A model generated the notes under the pieces. It saw only the letters and a program-made list of their open reading frames with translations. It made no database searches and was not told the DNA's origin. Both the position numbers and the translations under genes were made by a program. 64,000 nucleotides of DNA, taken from positions 239,081 through 303,080 of the forward strand of contig CAWINM010000012.1 of assembly GCA_963837455.1 (NCBI GenBank). Reading direction: 5' to 3'. The stretch is from DASYQD01 sp963837455 (GTDB lineage Bacteria; Acidobacteriota; Thermoanaerobaculia; Multivoradales; JAIOJS01). Below are positions 30,906-41,335 of this stretch, piece after piece (position 1 is the stretch's first letter; each line of letters starts with the position of its first letter).

Positions 30906-32887
30906 GTCGCGCGGCAGTAGGCGGCTCGCTCGAGCTCGACGCCGCCGGCCGGAGCGAACTCGCGGTGGCGACTGTCGAGCAGGTCCTGGCCGAACAGCGA
31001 GAGCTCGAGGCTCGGCGTCGGCTGCCAGGTGACACCGAGGTCGAGCGTCGTGGAGTCGGCGACGCCGACCGCCGGCAGGTCGTCCACGTAGCGCCAGCCG
31101 GCGTAGAGGTGGAGGCCGGCGCGCAGGTCGAGGAAGGAGCTCAGCGCCAGCTGGTGACGGGGGCTGCTGCCCTCGGTCTCGCTTGCCGTGGAGAGGTCGA
31201 CGCTTCCCGGCCGCGCGTGCAGGTCCATCGCCAGGTAGGTGTAGCTGGGCTGGAGCACCAGCGAGCGGAACGGCGACCAGCGCACGGCGAGGGTTCCTCC
31301 CTCGCTGCTTCCTGCTAGCCCGTTGTCGATCCGGTTGGGTAGGACGATGCGGGGCGACGGCGTGGTGACGAACACCGGCGTCTCGGCCTCGGTGCTGCGC
31401 AGCCGATCGTAGTCGTTGTAGAAGACGGCGAGGTCGATGGTGAGCGCGTCCGCGGCCTGGGCCCGGTACCCGGCCTCGTAGGCCACCAGCGTCTCGGAGT
31501 CGAACCGCTCGTCGCCGTGGATGACCAGCGACACCGGGACGGGCACCGAGGGAATGTCGATGGGAGTGGTGAGCACGAGGTCGGCGTCGAGACGGGAAGG
31601 GGCGCGCACGGCGCGCGACACCGCCGTCCACAGCGTCTGTCGATCGTCGACGAGGAAGGCGAGGCGGACGCTGGGCTGCACCTCGAGACCGGTGTAGTCG
31701 TTGTGCTCGACCTTGCTGCCCACGGTCAGCGCCAGCCGCTGGTGCCAGAGCTCGATCTCGTCCTGGGCGAAGCCGCTGTAGAGCTGGTCGGTGCGGCTGG
31801 CGGGGACGAAGGCGATGAAGTCGCTGTTCGCGATGTCGTCGCTGGTGATGCGGTAGCCGAGCCCCCAGACGACGTGCTGTCGCCCGCCGAGGGCGAGGTC
31901 CTGCTGCAGGTCGAGGTCGTAGGTGTCGCGGTCGGCCCGCAGCGTTCCGGAAATGCGGCGGACGGTGCGATCCCAGTAGGCCTGGAGCTGGAGCCGGGAG
32001 CCCTCCCGCGGCTGCCGCTCCCATCGTGCCAGGAGGTTGCCCCCACCCACCCCGGTCGCGCGGTCCGTCTGCTTGCCCGAGTAGGCGTCGCCCTGGGCGG
32101 TCAGGGTGTCGCGTCCGCGCTCCCAGTCGAGGCGGAAGCCGCCCTGCGCCAGCCGCCACCGATCCGCCGCGTCGCGGCCGTCGGCGAGCACGTTGGGGCC
32201 ACGCTCGAGGTCCTTGACGTAGGCGCGGACATGGGCGCCGTCCGCGAGCGTGGCGCCGTAGCGGGCGCCACCGAAGGCGCGCTCCACGCTGCCGCCGCCC
32301 GCCTCGAGGAAGCCTCCCTGGGAGTCGGCGGCTTTCCTGGTGATGATGTTGATGACGCCGTTGACGGCGTTGGCTCCCCACAGTGTGCCACCGGGCCCGG
32401 CCACCACCTCGATGCGATCGACGTCCTCGAGCAGCGTGTCCTGCACGTCCCAGAAGACCCCGGAGTAGAGAGGGGTGTAGAGGCTGCGGCCGTCGAGCAG
32501 CACCAGGAGCTTGTTGGCGGTCGTGCTGTTGAAGCCGCGGATGCTGATGGCCCAGCTGTGGGCGTCGATGCGCGCTACCTCGACCGCGGGCGCCAGCCGC
32601 AGCGCCTCCGGGATGGAAGTCGCGCCGGAGCGCCGGATCTCCTCGCGCGTGATGACGTAGACGGCAGCTGCGGCGCGCAGCTGCGTCTCGGCCCGCTTGG
32701 AGACCGACGTCACCTCGACGTTGGCCAGCTCCTCGATGCTCATCGCGGCCAGCGGCCGCTCCTGCGGCGGCGCCTGCGCGACGGCGCCTCCGAGGGCCGC
32801 GAACCAGCCGATAGCGAAGATCCGCGCCGCCCGGCACTGCGGAAGCTCGCGAGGACTCGACGGCGAAGACCCTGAAGGGTGCTTCAT
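30893..32887 (-). CDS. TonB-dependent outer-membrane receptor (intact copy)
   Basis: A 664-residue outer-membrane receptor. An N-terminal stretch MKHPSGSSPSSPRELPQ precedes a hydrophobic signal (IFAIGWFAALGGAVAQA). After it comes SIEELANVEVTSVSKRAETQ, a leader often seen in receptors that neighbour YfiR genes. The plug domain follows (AAVYVITREEIRRSGATSIP, SIRGFNSTTANKLLVLLDGR, VDRIEVVAGPGGTLWGANAV, NGVINIITRKAAD), then a roughly 22-strand barrel ending in the aromatic CRATWRF. The ATG at 32887 is chosen because the signal follows it; the frame is open to 33133 without similarity. The substrate is unknown. It is the first gene of the signalling operon. From 31,884 upward it lies inside the left arm of the giant inverted repeat; the partial right copy carries two frameshifts. 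Confidence 0.88.
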   Translation of the reverse strand: MKHPSGSSPSSPRELPQCRAARIFAIGWFAALGGAVAQAPPQERPLAAMSIEELANVEVTSVSKRAETQLRAAAAVYVITREEIRRSGATSIPEALRLAPAVEVARIDAHSWAISIRGFNSTTANKLLVLLDGRSLYTPLYSGVFWDVQDTLLEDVDRIEVVAGPGGTLWGANAVNGVINIITRKAADSQGGFLEAGGGSVERAFGGARYGATLADGAHVRAYVKDLERGPNVLADGRDAADRWRLAQGGFRLDWERGRDTLTAQGDAYSGKQTDRATGVGGGNLLARWERQPREGSRLQLQAYWDRTVRRISGTLRADRDTYDLDLQQDLALGGRQHVVWGLGYRITSDDIANSDFIAFVPASRTDQLYSGFAQDEIELWHQRLALTVGSKVEHNDYTGLEVQPSVRLAFLVDDRQTLWTAVSRAVRAPSRLDADLVLTTPIDIPSVPVPVSLVIHGDERFDSETLVAYEAGYRAQAADALTIDLAVFYNDYDRLRSTEAETPVFVTTPSPRIVLPNRIDNGLAGSSEGGTLAVRWSPFRSLVLQPSYTYLAMDLHARPGSVDLSTASETEGSSPRHQLALSSFLDLRAGLHLYAGWRYVDDLPAVGVADSTTLDLGVTWQPTPSLELSLFGQDLLDSRHREFAPAGGVELERAAYCRATWRF

Positions 32888-33317
32888 GCCAGGCCCCTCT
32901 GCAAAACCGCTATCCCGACGCCCACGGTACCGCGAAGCAACATCATTGCCAACCCCGCGGCGTCCACGCGAGCCCCAGTCCGACGCAGCTCTCCCCGTGT
33001 GAGCACTGCACTCACTGGTTAGACGGACGCGCGGAACCGATTTCCCCCAAGAGGGCTCTCGATGCTCGACTCGGCGCGGCGCGAGGGGGTCCCCACCGAG
33101 GCCCGAACCAGGGACGGATCCCCGTATGGCCACGGGGTCGAGCGACGGAAGGCTCGGTGCCCCTCTCGCCCGGGCGAGGCGAGGAGGGGTCGGAGAGAGC
33201 GGCGGCTTTCAGCGCAGGGTGGCCCCGGGTGCACCGCCCGGGGACGAAGCTCGAGCGCGCTGGCGTCCGGCCAACGGGGGCGCTCCCCCGGAGTGCCGTG
33301 GCCCCCTGGGTGGGCTG
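32888..33317. other. rnd-tonB intergenic region (left-arm copy)
   Basis: A 430-bp gap, reverse complement of 62,567-62,997 and visually identical to it. It holds the putative TonB promoter and the same set of GC hairpins described for the right copy. No ORF of its own is convincing. Confidence 0.7.
32924..32952 (-). promoter_or_regulatory. Putative promoter of the TonB receptor operon
   Basis: On the minus strand TTGGCA (32952-32947) is followed after 17 bp by TACCGT (32929-32924), about 36 bp ahead of the ATG at 32887. The -10 is weak. A short inverted repeat GTGAG-7-CTCAC lies about 50 bp further upstream (around 33,000-33,016) and could be an operator. Confidence 0.35.
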
Positions 33318-36300
33318 CTAGCGCTCGCCCACCCCGACCGGGAGCAGCGCCCGCGCCGCCTCCTCCACCTCCTCGGCGCTGGGCGCCTGCTCGCCGTGGC
33401 GCAGCCGGCGCTTGACGAAGCCAAGCGCTCCCTCCTTCCACTCGTCGAGGATCTCGTAGACGGTGGGGATGACGAGCAGCGTGAGCAGAGTCGAGGTGAG
33501 GGTGCCGCCGATCACGGCGCGGCCGAGCGGCGCCCGCCAGTCGGCTCCCTCGCCGCGCCCGAGGGCGATCGGCACCATGCCGGCGATGAGCGCGAAGGTG
33601 GTCATCAGGATGGGGCGCAGGCGGATGCGGCCAGCCTCGATGATCGCCGCCCGCCGGCCCATGCCGCGCTCGCGCCCCCACTTGGCGAAGTCGATGAGCA
33701 GGATGGCGTTCTTGGCGACGATGCCGCACAGCAGGATGACGCCGATCAGGCTCATGATGTTGAGCGTGTCGCCGGTGAGGATGAGCGCCACCACCACGCC
33801 GATGAGCGATAGCGGCAGCGACAGCATGATCGCCACCGGGTCGAGGAAGGAGCCGAACTGCATGACCAGGATGAGGTACATGAGCACCACGGCGATGCCG
33901 AGAGCGGCGAAGATCTTGCCGAACACCTCGGCCTGGTCCTTGGTCTCGCCTCCCTGGGTGATGCGGTACCCGGGCGGCAGCTCCACCGTCTCCAGGTTGT
34001 GCTGGATGGCGGTGAGCACGTCGTTGAGCGGGCGACCGGAGACGTTCGCCTGCAGGATCACGACGCGGTTGGTGTCGAGGTGGTTGATGGCGGCCGGCCC
34101 CAGCCCCTCGCTGATGGTCGCCACCTGGCCGAGCGGCACGCTGCTGATCTCGCCGTCGGCTCCGGAGACTGCGAGCGGCAGCCGCGCCAGGTCGGCGGCG
34201 TGCCGCCGCGCCTCGGGCGCGAGCCGCACCTTGACGTCGCGCGTCTCGCCGGTGGGGTCGACCCAGTCGCCGGCGTCGAGGCCGGCGAAGGCCGGGCGCA
34301 GCGACTGCGCGATCTGTCCCACCGAGAGACCGAGCGAGCTGGCCAGCCCACGCTTCAGCTCCACCTCGAGCTCGGGCTTCTGCCCACGCGTCGAGAGGCC
34401 GACGTCGACCGCGCCGGGCACCGCCTTCACCAGCGGCAGCATGCTCTCGGCGAGCCGGGCGAGCTCCGCGGCGTCGCGCCCGCGAACCTCGATCTGCATC
34501 TGCTTGAGGTTGCCGTTCAGCCAGGCGGTGAACACCGAGCTGGTGGCACCGGCGAGGTGCGAGACGTCGCGGCGCAGCTGCTGCCCCACCCTCTCCTGCG
34601 ACCGGTGGCGCTCGGCCTTGGGGGTGAGCCTGACGTAGATCGCCGCCGTGTCGACGGCGCCCGAGTCGCCGCCGATGGTCGTGTAGGTGTACTCCACTTC
34701 GGGGTAGCTGCGGGCGATGCGGGCCGCCTCCTCGGCCTTCAGGCGGGTGTACTCGAGGCTGCTCCCCGGCGGCGTCTCCACCAGCATGTTCAGCTCGCTG
34801 TTGTCCGACACCGGCATGAAGCCGGCGCCACCGAGCGTGGCCTGCAGGACGAGGGCGCCGACGAAGGACAAGGTGGCGATGGCGACGGTGGCCAGCCGAT
34901 GGTCGAGCGCCCAGCCCACCAGGCGCTGGTAGCGGTGGCGAGGCCGTTGAACCAGTGGTTGAAGCGGTCGAGCACGCGGGTCACCCAGCTCTTCCGCTCC
35001 TCGGCGAGGTGCGGGTCGGGCCAGTAGGCGGAGAGCATCGGATCGAGCGAGAAGGAGACGAACAGCGACACCAGCACCGAGCAGGCGATGGTGAGCGCGA
35101 ACGGCTTGAACCACTGCCCCGCGACTCCGGTCATGAACGCCACCGGCACGAAGACGGCGACGATCGAGAAGGTGGTGGCGGCCACCGCGAGACCGATCTC
35201 TGCCGTGCCCTCGCGGGCCGCCGTGTAGTGGTCCTTCCCCATCGCGCACGTGGCGCACGATGTTCTCGCGCACCACGATGGCGTCGTCGATGAGGATGCC
35301 GATGGCGAGCGACAGCCCGAGCAGCGACATCGTGTTGAGGGTGAACCCGAAGGCCCAGACGGCGACGAAGGCGGCGATCACCGAGACCGGCAGGGCCAGG
35401 CCGGTGATCACCGTCGAGCGCCAGGAGTTGAGGAAGAGGAACACCACCAGCACGGTGAGCAGCGCCCCTTCGACGAGCGCCTTCTCGACGTCGTCCACCG
35501 AGCGCTCGACGCGCTCGCCGGCGTCACGGACGACGCTCATGTCGACGCCCGCCGGCAGCGTCGGCCGCAGCTCCTCCACCTTCGCCTTGATGCGGTTCGC
35601 CACGTCGGCGGTGCGAGTAGCCCTTGGCCTTGATGACGTCGAGGCCGACGGCCTGCTGGCCGTTGAAGAGGGCGAGCGTGCGCGGCTCCTCGGTGCCGTC
35701 GATGGCGCGGCCAACGTCGCCGAGGCGGACCAGACGCCCACCGCGCGGGGCCACGACCAGCTGGTCGAAGTCGCGGGCGTCGGCGAGCCGCCCGGCGAGG
35801 CGGATGGTCCGCTCCGCGAGGGCGTCGGTCAGCCTCCCCACCGGCGCCGCCAGGTTCTGCGCCTGCATCGCCCGCACCACCTCGGCGACGCTGACGCCGG
35901 CGGCCTGCAGCCGCTGCGGCTGCAGCTCGACGGTCATCTCGCGCTCGACTGCCCCCAGCCGCACGTCGGCGACGCCGGCGACGCTGCGCAGCTCCGTGTC
36001 ACCAGGCCGGGGTCGGCGACTGGGTGAGCTCGGGGGCGGCGAGCGACTGCGAGGAGAGGGCGAGCGAGACGATCGGCATCTCGCCGGGATCGAAGCGCGT
36101 GAGGATCGGCTCCTCCATCTCCGGGCGGCAGATCGTTGCGGATCCGCGAGATGGCGTCGCGAATGTCCTGCGAGGCCTGCGCAGGTCCTTGTCGTAAGCC
36201 AGAAGATGACGATGATCTGGGCGAAGCCATCCTGTGCGGTCGATGCATCTTCGTCGACGCCGCTGATGCCGGCGAAGGCCTCCTCGATCGGGATCGATGA

Positions 36301-36487
36301 CCTCGCGCTCGACCCCCTCCGGCGAGGCGCCCGGGTAGGGGACCGAGACCGCGACGATGGGCGGCTGGACGTCGGGAAACTCGTCGATCTCGAGCGACCA
36401 GAGCGCGAAGACGCCGAAGACGACCAGCGCCAGCATCGTCACCACGGTGACGGTGGGGCGCTTGATGGCGAGATCGGAGAGGAACAT
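33318..36487 (-). pseudogene. RND efflux transporter, left-arm copy (frameshifted, mosaic)
   Basis: A copy of the HAE1-type RND pump at 59,398-62,566. From 33,318 to about 35,230 it reads nearly identically to the right copy, with a break near 35,235 (VREN to HVRMGKDHY region) and another near 35,615. Between about 35.6 and 36.45 kb the protein differs by conservative substitutions (for example WSLEIDEFPDVQPPIVAVSV against WSLKVDEFPDVQQPIIAVSV, and RLGAVEREMTVEL against the right-arm KVKREMTIEL) and is broken by several indels. A mix of amino-acid-level divergence and indels within one gene suggests the segment was built from a related organism's sequence. The start is the ATG at 36,487. Confidence 0.85.
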
Positions 36488-36502
36488 GCCTCGGTCCTCC
36501 TT

Positions 36503-37657
36503 CTAGGCGCGCGGGGCGCCGCTCCTGGTGGGGCTCACGGCAGCGGCCGTGCCGCTGCCCTGAACGACGACCCTGGCACCGGGGGTGATGCCGCGGGCGG
36601 CGCCGAGCAGCACCACGTCGCCGGCGGCGACACCCGAGATCACCTCCACCTTCTCGGCGTCCTCGTCGGTGATCCCCAGCTTCACCGGCACGCGCTCGAC
36701 GCGGCCGGCGGCCACCCGCAGCAGGGCCGGCTGGCCGAGGGAGCGGTCGACCGCCGCCACCGGCACCGCCAGCGCGTCGTGACTGGCAGTGGCGACCCGC
36801 CCCTCGGCGTAGAGACCGGCTACCAGCTTGCCCTCGACGTTGGGGAGGGCGACGTGGATCTCGACCTGGCGGGTCGCCGGGTCGGCGACCGGGTTGATGC
36901 GCTGCACGGCGCCGGTGATGCGCTGGCCGGGCAGCCCGGCGACGGAGAACTCCACGGGTGTTCCCACCTCGAGCGTGGCGATGGCCTCCGCCGGCACGTG
37001 GGCCACCAGTCGCATGCGAGTGGGCTCGACGATGGTGTAGAGCTTGGTGCCCGGCTGCACGGTGTCGCCCGGCGACACCCACTTCCGGCTCACGATGCCG
37101 CGGAAGGGGGCGTGCACCACCGTCTTGCCGAGCTGCTCGCGAGCGTAGCTGGCGCGGGCGCGGGCGTCGGCGAGCCCGGCCTGCGCGTTGGTCACGTTCC
37201 AGCGCGCCGTCTCGGCGTCCCGCTCGGGGATGGCGCCGCCCTGGAGGAGGGTCTCCGCGCGCTCGGCGTTGCGCGTCGCCACCGTCACCTGCTGCTCGGC
37301 GGAACGCACGGCGCTCTCGGCCGAGAGCAGCGACTCGCGGAGGGGGCTGTCGTCGATGCGCGCCAGAACGCTGCCGGCGCTGACGGTCTGCCCCTCCTCG
37401 GCGGCGGTGGCAACCACCGGGCCGGGCACCTCGGCGGCGACGGTGGCCTGCGTCTCCGCCTCGAGCGAGCCGGAGATGACGGGTCCCGAGGATAGCCGCG
37501 TCGAGGCGACGTGGTAGACGCTCTCGCTGCCCACCGAGAGCGCGGCCTCGCGCCGGTTGGTGTCGGGAGGCGCCTCGCGGTGGCAGGCGGCGAGGGCGAG
37601 GGCGCCGCCGAGCAGCAGGGGTACGGTACGCATCAGGGAACGGTGGCGAGCGGTCAT
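36503..37657 (-). CDS. RND periplasmic adaptor (MFP) lipoprotein, left-arm copy
   Basis: This copy encodes the same 384-residue adaptor as 58,228-59,382, and by eye the two translations are identical. It is the one gene lying wholly within the left arm that is undamaged. The lipobox LALAAC near residue 25 gives an acylated N-terminus. The biotinyl-lipoyl-like segment (VPGPVVATAAEEGQTVSAGS), a helical hairpin and the beta-barrel domain follow. Its start overlaps the stop of the tolC copy (ATGA). See the right-arm entry for role and partners. Confidence 0.88.
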   Translation of the reverse strand: MTARHRSLMRTVPLLLGGALALAACHREAPPDTNRREAALSVGSESVYHVASTRLSSGPVISGSLEAETQATVAAEVPGPVVATAAEEGQTVSAGSVLARIDDSPLRESLLSAESAVRSAEQQVTVATRNAERAETLLQGGAIPERDAETARWNVTNAQAGLADARARASYAREQLGKTVVHAPFRGIVSRKWVSPGDTVQPGTKLYTIVEPTRMRLVAHVPAEAIATLEVGTPVEFSVAGLPGQRITGAVQRINPVADPATRQVEIHVALPNVEGKLVAGLYAEGRVATASHDALAVPVAAVDRSLGQPALLRVAAGRVERVPVKLGITDEDAEKVEVISGVAAGDVVLLGAARGITPGARVVVQGSGTAAAVSPTRSGAPRA

Positions 37658-39195
37658 GGCGACACTCCTCCGGCGGAGGTAAGGGTGGTCGTGGCAGCTG
37701 CCGCCGGCGAAGCGGCGGCAGGAGTGACGGTGCCGCCGGTGACCGCGCCCGCCGCGGCCGCGGTGAGCGTCGTCCCGGCGCTGGAACCGAGCGGCAGGTC
37801 GGGGAGCAGCGCCACCCGCGCTCGCGCCACCTGCAGGTTGCGCGCCGCGAGGGCGGCGTTGCCCTGGGCGAAGGTGAGCTGGATGCGGGTGTCGTCGACT
37901 CGAGCTGGTCGACAGCCCCCTCGGTAGCGCAGCTCGGCGATCTCGTACGCGCGCTGGGCCTGGGCGATGGTGCCGAAGGCGGCCGCGAACACCGCCTGCG
38001 CCGCGCCCAGGCGGTCGAGGGCGTCCTTGCCGTCGAGCCACGCGAGCTCGCGGACCCGCTCGAGCTGGGCGGCGGCCTCGTCGCGCGCCGCCTTCGCCTC
38101 CCCCTCCTGCGCTGCGAGCCGGCCGCCGGTGAAGAGGGGCAGGCGCAAACCCACCCCCACCGTCCAGTTGGTGCCGGTGTCCGCCCAGGCGGGAAGGCCA
38201 CCGATCGGGTAGGCGACGCGACCGTAGTCGGAGCTCACGCCGATGCTCGGCAGCCGCTCCGCGTGGCGGGGCGCACCAGCTGCTGCTGCGCCTCGAAGGC
38301 CGCCTGGGCCTGGCGCACGGGAGCGCGCTCGGCGGTCAGGCGCTCGAGCCAGCCCGACCGTTCCTCCTCCGCCGGCACCGCGCCGCGCGCCTCCCAGGTG
38401 GCGAAGTCGTCGAAGCCGGTGGTGAGCGCGAGCGGCTCACCCGGCGGCAGGTCGAGCAGCTGCGCCAGACGAGCGTAAGCGAGATCGCGGTCGGCTTGCC
38501 GTTGCACCAGCTGCGGCCGCTCGTTGTCACGCGCCACCTGCGAGCGAAGCAGCTCGAACTCCGACTGGTTCCCCACCTGGTGGGCCAGCTTGGTCTGCTG
38601 GTAGGCGCGATCGGCCTGCTCGAGGGTCTGCTTCGAGATGCTCACCAGCCGGTCGAGCAGCAGGGCATCGAAGTAGGCCTCGGTGACGGTGAGCCCGAGC
38701 TCGGCGCGGCTGGCGTCGAGGCCGCTCCTGGCGCCGCGGAGCCCCGCCTCCGCGGCCGGGTCTGGGCGGTCACCGGCCCCCGACCACACGCTCTGGTTGA
38801 CGGTGAGCCCGAGGCGGTACTGGTTGGCCTGGCCGAACGGCAGGCTGGAGAGATCCGTCGAGCCGCTGTCGCCTCCGAAGTCGAAGCTGACGTCTTCGAA
38901 CTCGCTATGCAACGTGCGGGTATAGCTGCTGGTGGCGTCGAGCTGGGGAAAGCGCTCGCTGCGCGCCTGCGCCGTTGCGCGTCGGCGCGGGCCACCTCGG
39001 CCTCGGCGATGCGCACCGTCTCGCCGGCCCGCTCGGCGAGCTGCAGCGCCTCCGGCAGAGAGAGCGCCCGCCCGCCGCTGGCGGTCGCCGCCGCCGCGGA
39101 GCCGCGGTCGCCGCCGCATCCGGCGTGCCTTGCTCGGCAAGGGATGCCGCCGGAACGGCCGCCAGGGCCGCCAGCAGCACGAAGAGCTTCCTCAT
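37654..39195 (-). pseudogene. TolC-family outer-membrane factor, left-arm copy (frameshifted)
   Basis: Starts at 39,195 with MRKLFVLLAALAAVPAASLA as in the right copy, then breaks repeatedly, near 39,105, 38,970, 38,770, 38,265 and 37,910. The pieces match 56,681-58,231 closely (for example SFDFGGDSGSTDLSSLPFGQ and DRLVSISKQTLEQADRAYQQ), and the whole is 9 bp shorter. There is no sign of relaxed selection such as scattered missense changes. The damage is almost only small indels, as expected from an uncorrected long read. Confidence 0.85.
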
Positions 39196-39269
39196 GTCGC
39201 AACCGATCCTTTTAACGCGGGGTGGAGAGGCCCTACGGCGAGCCCCGCCGATGCCGCGGGCGGCTTCGG

Positions 39270-39990
39270 CTACCTGTCCTCGAAGTTACGGGCGCGCCCC
39301 GGAGTTGGCGAGACGGCGACGCCCAACGGTGGTGCGGCGGGGCCGGACGGTGGTCCCGGGACCCGCTCCTGGAACATCAGCCCGGCGAGAATGTAGCGGG
39401 TCATCTCGGCGACGAACTGCTCGCCGTCGGGTACCTCGGGGCAGCCACAGTTGCCGCTCAGCATGCGCACCGCGCCCATCAAGGTGGCGTGCGCACCGAG
39501 GTCAGCACCGGCAGCGGTCGATCGGGAAACACCCCGCTGCCGATCCCCTCCTGCAGCACGGCGAAGATCAGCGCCGTGATCTCACCGTCGATGCGCTGCA
39601 GCTCCGCACCGGTGGCGCCGTCGAGACGCCGCCGGAAGTCCTCGCGGTTGCAGTAATCGACGATGCGCTGGTAGCGGCGTACTCGCGCCGGTGGGCCTCG
39701 AAGACAATGGCGATGGCGGCGCGCAGCCGCTCGAGGACGGGCAGGGCAGAGTCGATGTGCTGCAGCCTGGCCAGCAGCTGCCGGAAGAAGTCGAGTGCCA
39801 GGCGGCCGTAGATGTCCTCCTTGCTCGGGAAGTGGAGGTAGACGGTGCCCTTGCCGATCTCCGCCTCCTGGGCGATGCGCTCGATGGTCACCAGCTGCCA
39901 GCCCTCGTCGTCGAAGAGCCGCAGTGCCGCCTGCAAGATGTCGCGCTCGCGACGCTTGAAGTCGCGCTCCTTGCGTTCGGCGATCCCCAT
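39270..39990 (-). pseudogene. TetR-family regulator, left-arm copy (frameshifted)
   Basis: A copy of the regulator at 55,883-56,602. The N-terminal helix-turn-helix (LVTIERIAQEAEIGKGTVYL) reads in frame from the ATG at 39,990. Frame changes occur near 39,680 and 39,490, so the ligand-binding half is split across frames before ARNFEDR at the C-terminus. It is one base longer than the right copy. Confidence 0.85.
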
Positions 39991-40054
39991 TCCCGTGATC
40001 CTCTTCGCGCCCTGCGGCAGTGCTCCGGCCGGCGGTCGTACAGCGACCGCTGGT

Positions 40055-40085
40055 AAATGTATGACCAACAGTCAAACGGTGTCAA
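40055..40085 (-). promoter_or_regulatory. tetR promoter and operator, left-arm copy
   Basis: Reverse complement of the element at 55,788-55,817: TTGACA, an 18-bp spacer containing TGAC-TGTTG-GTCA (40,062-40,074), and TACATT. It is identical to the right copy. Confidence 0.6.
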
Positions 40086-40216
40086 GCGTCCACCGACCCT
40101 CTCCCTTCCGCTCCGGCGCCGAAGCGCTACCATCCTCGTCAGGATCGTCACCACTCGGGGATGGAACCGCCGCCGGCGGGTCGTCCATCGCCGGCACCAG
40201 CGCGTCGAGTGCGCCA

Positions 40217-41335
40217 ATGCAGAGCCGGGTACCCCCTCCTGCCCTCCGCGCTACCCGCGTCGCCCTCGGCAGCGGCCGAGGCGGCGCCCGCTCCCGACCT
40301 CGCGGTGGCCTTCCTGCCCCCGGGTGCGGGAGTGCCCGCGCAGCTGCGTGCCATCGCCGCGGCATGGCCGGACGGAATGGCGGCGGGGCGCCAGGCCTCG
40401 AGCCAGTTCGCCGAGGACCGCCTGGAGACGGGGGCGGTCTCCAGCTGCACCACTTCGAGAGCCCTCGCAGCCGCGCCTGGGTCGAGGTGATCGAGGCAGA
40501 GCATCAGCTGCCCCCGCCCACGAGCTCGAACGCGTCGCCGAGCGCCTGCGCCGCGCCGACGCCAGCTTCCTGATCGCCGACGGCTTGCGCTTCCCCATCC
40601 AGCGCCTGCTCAAGGCCCTGCGCGAGCCACTCGGCCGCCCCTTCCCCCCATCGCCGGCGCCCTTGCCTCCCAGGACCTCCCGATCGCCGCCGCCGGCGCC
40701 CGCGTCTTCGCCGCCAACCGCGTCTACCCCTCTGCGTGCCTGGTGATCGGGCTGGAGGGCGTGCACATGGAGGTCGAGATCGTCCGCGGCTGGGACCCGG
40801 CGAGCCCGGTCTTCACCGTCACCCGCGCCGAGGGCAACACGGTGCTCGAGATCGACGGCGAGACGGCCACCGACTGGTACCGACGCTTCTTCACCGTCGA
40901 CGGCGCGCTGGCACCGATGCCCGAGTCGGCGTATCGCTTCCCCCTCATCATCGACGGGCCCGATCCCGGCCGCCAGGGCCTCTACCGCAGCATGCAGGTC
41001 TTCGACGAGGAGCGCTGCGCCGTCACCTACTGGGGGGACGTCGTTGCCGGCGACCGCGTGCGTCTGGGGATCGGCACGACGCCTCGCTCGAGCGGCTGCG
41101 GCGACCTGCGAGGCCGCGGTGCCAGCCGAGTCGGCGGTGCTCTACTCCTGCTTCGGCCGCGAGGCGGTGCTCGGCGCCGAGGCGCACCGCGAGGCGGCGG
41201 CGGTGCACCGCGCGCTGCGGGCATCCCGCTCGCAGGCTTCTTCAGCTTCGGCGAGATCGGCCCCACGCCGCGCGGCGACGTGGCCTTTTACAACCAGACC
41301 GCCGCGCGGGCGCTGCTGCGCGAGGAGCCGCGCGA
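40217..41335 (+). pseudogene. FIST sensor protein, left-arm copy (frameshifted)
   Basis: A degraded copy of the FIST protein at 54,532-55,653, beginning at the ATG at 40,217. Recognisable pieces occur in different frames (VIGLEGVHMEVEIVRGWDPA, DWYRRFFTVDGALAPMPESA, RQGLYRSMQVFDEERCAVTY, FFSFGEIGPTPRGDVAFYNQ). Breaks lie near 40,390, 40,440, 40,510, 40,650, 41,080 and 41,215. The stop/start overlap with the next gene (GTGA in the right copy) is lost here because of a base difference at about 41,330. Confidence 0.8.

Noticed and set aside
32888..33133. Upstream extension of the TonB receptor to 33,133
   Set aside because: The signal peptide follows the ATG at 32,887, and the extension reads through the predicted promoter.
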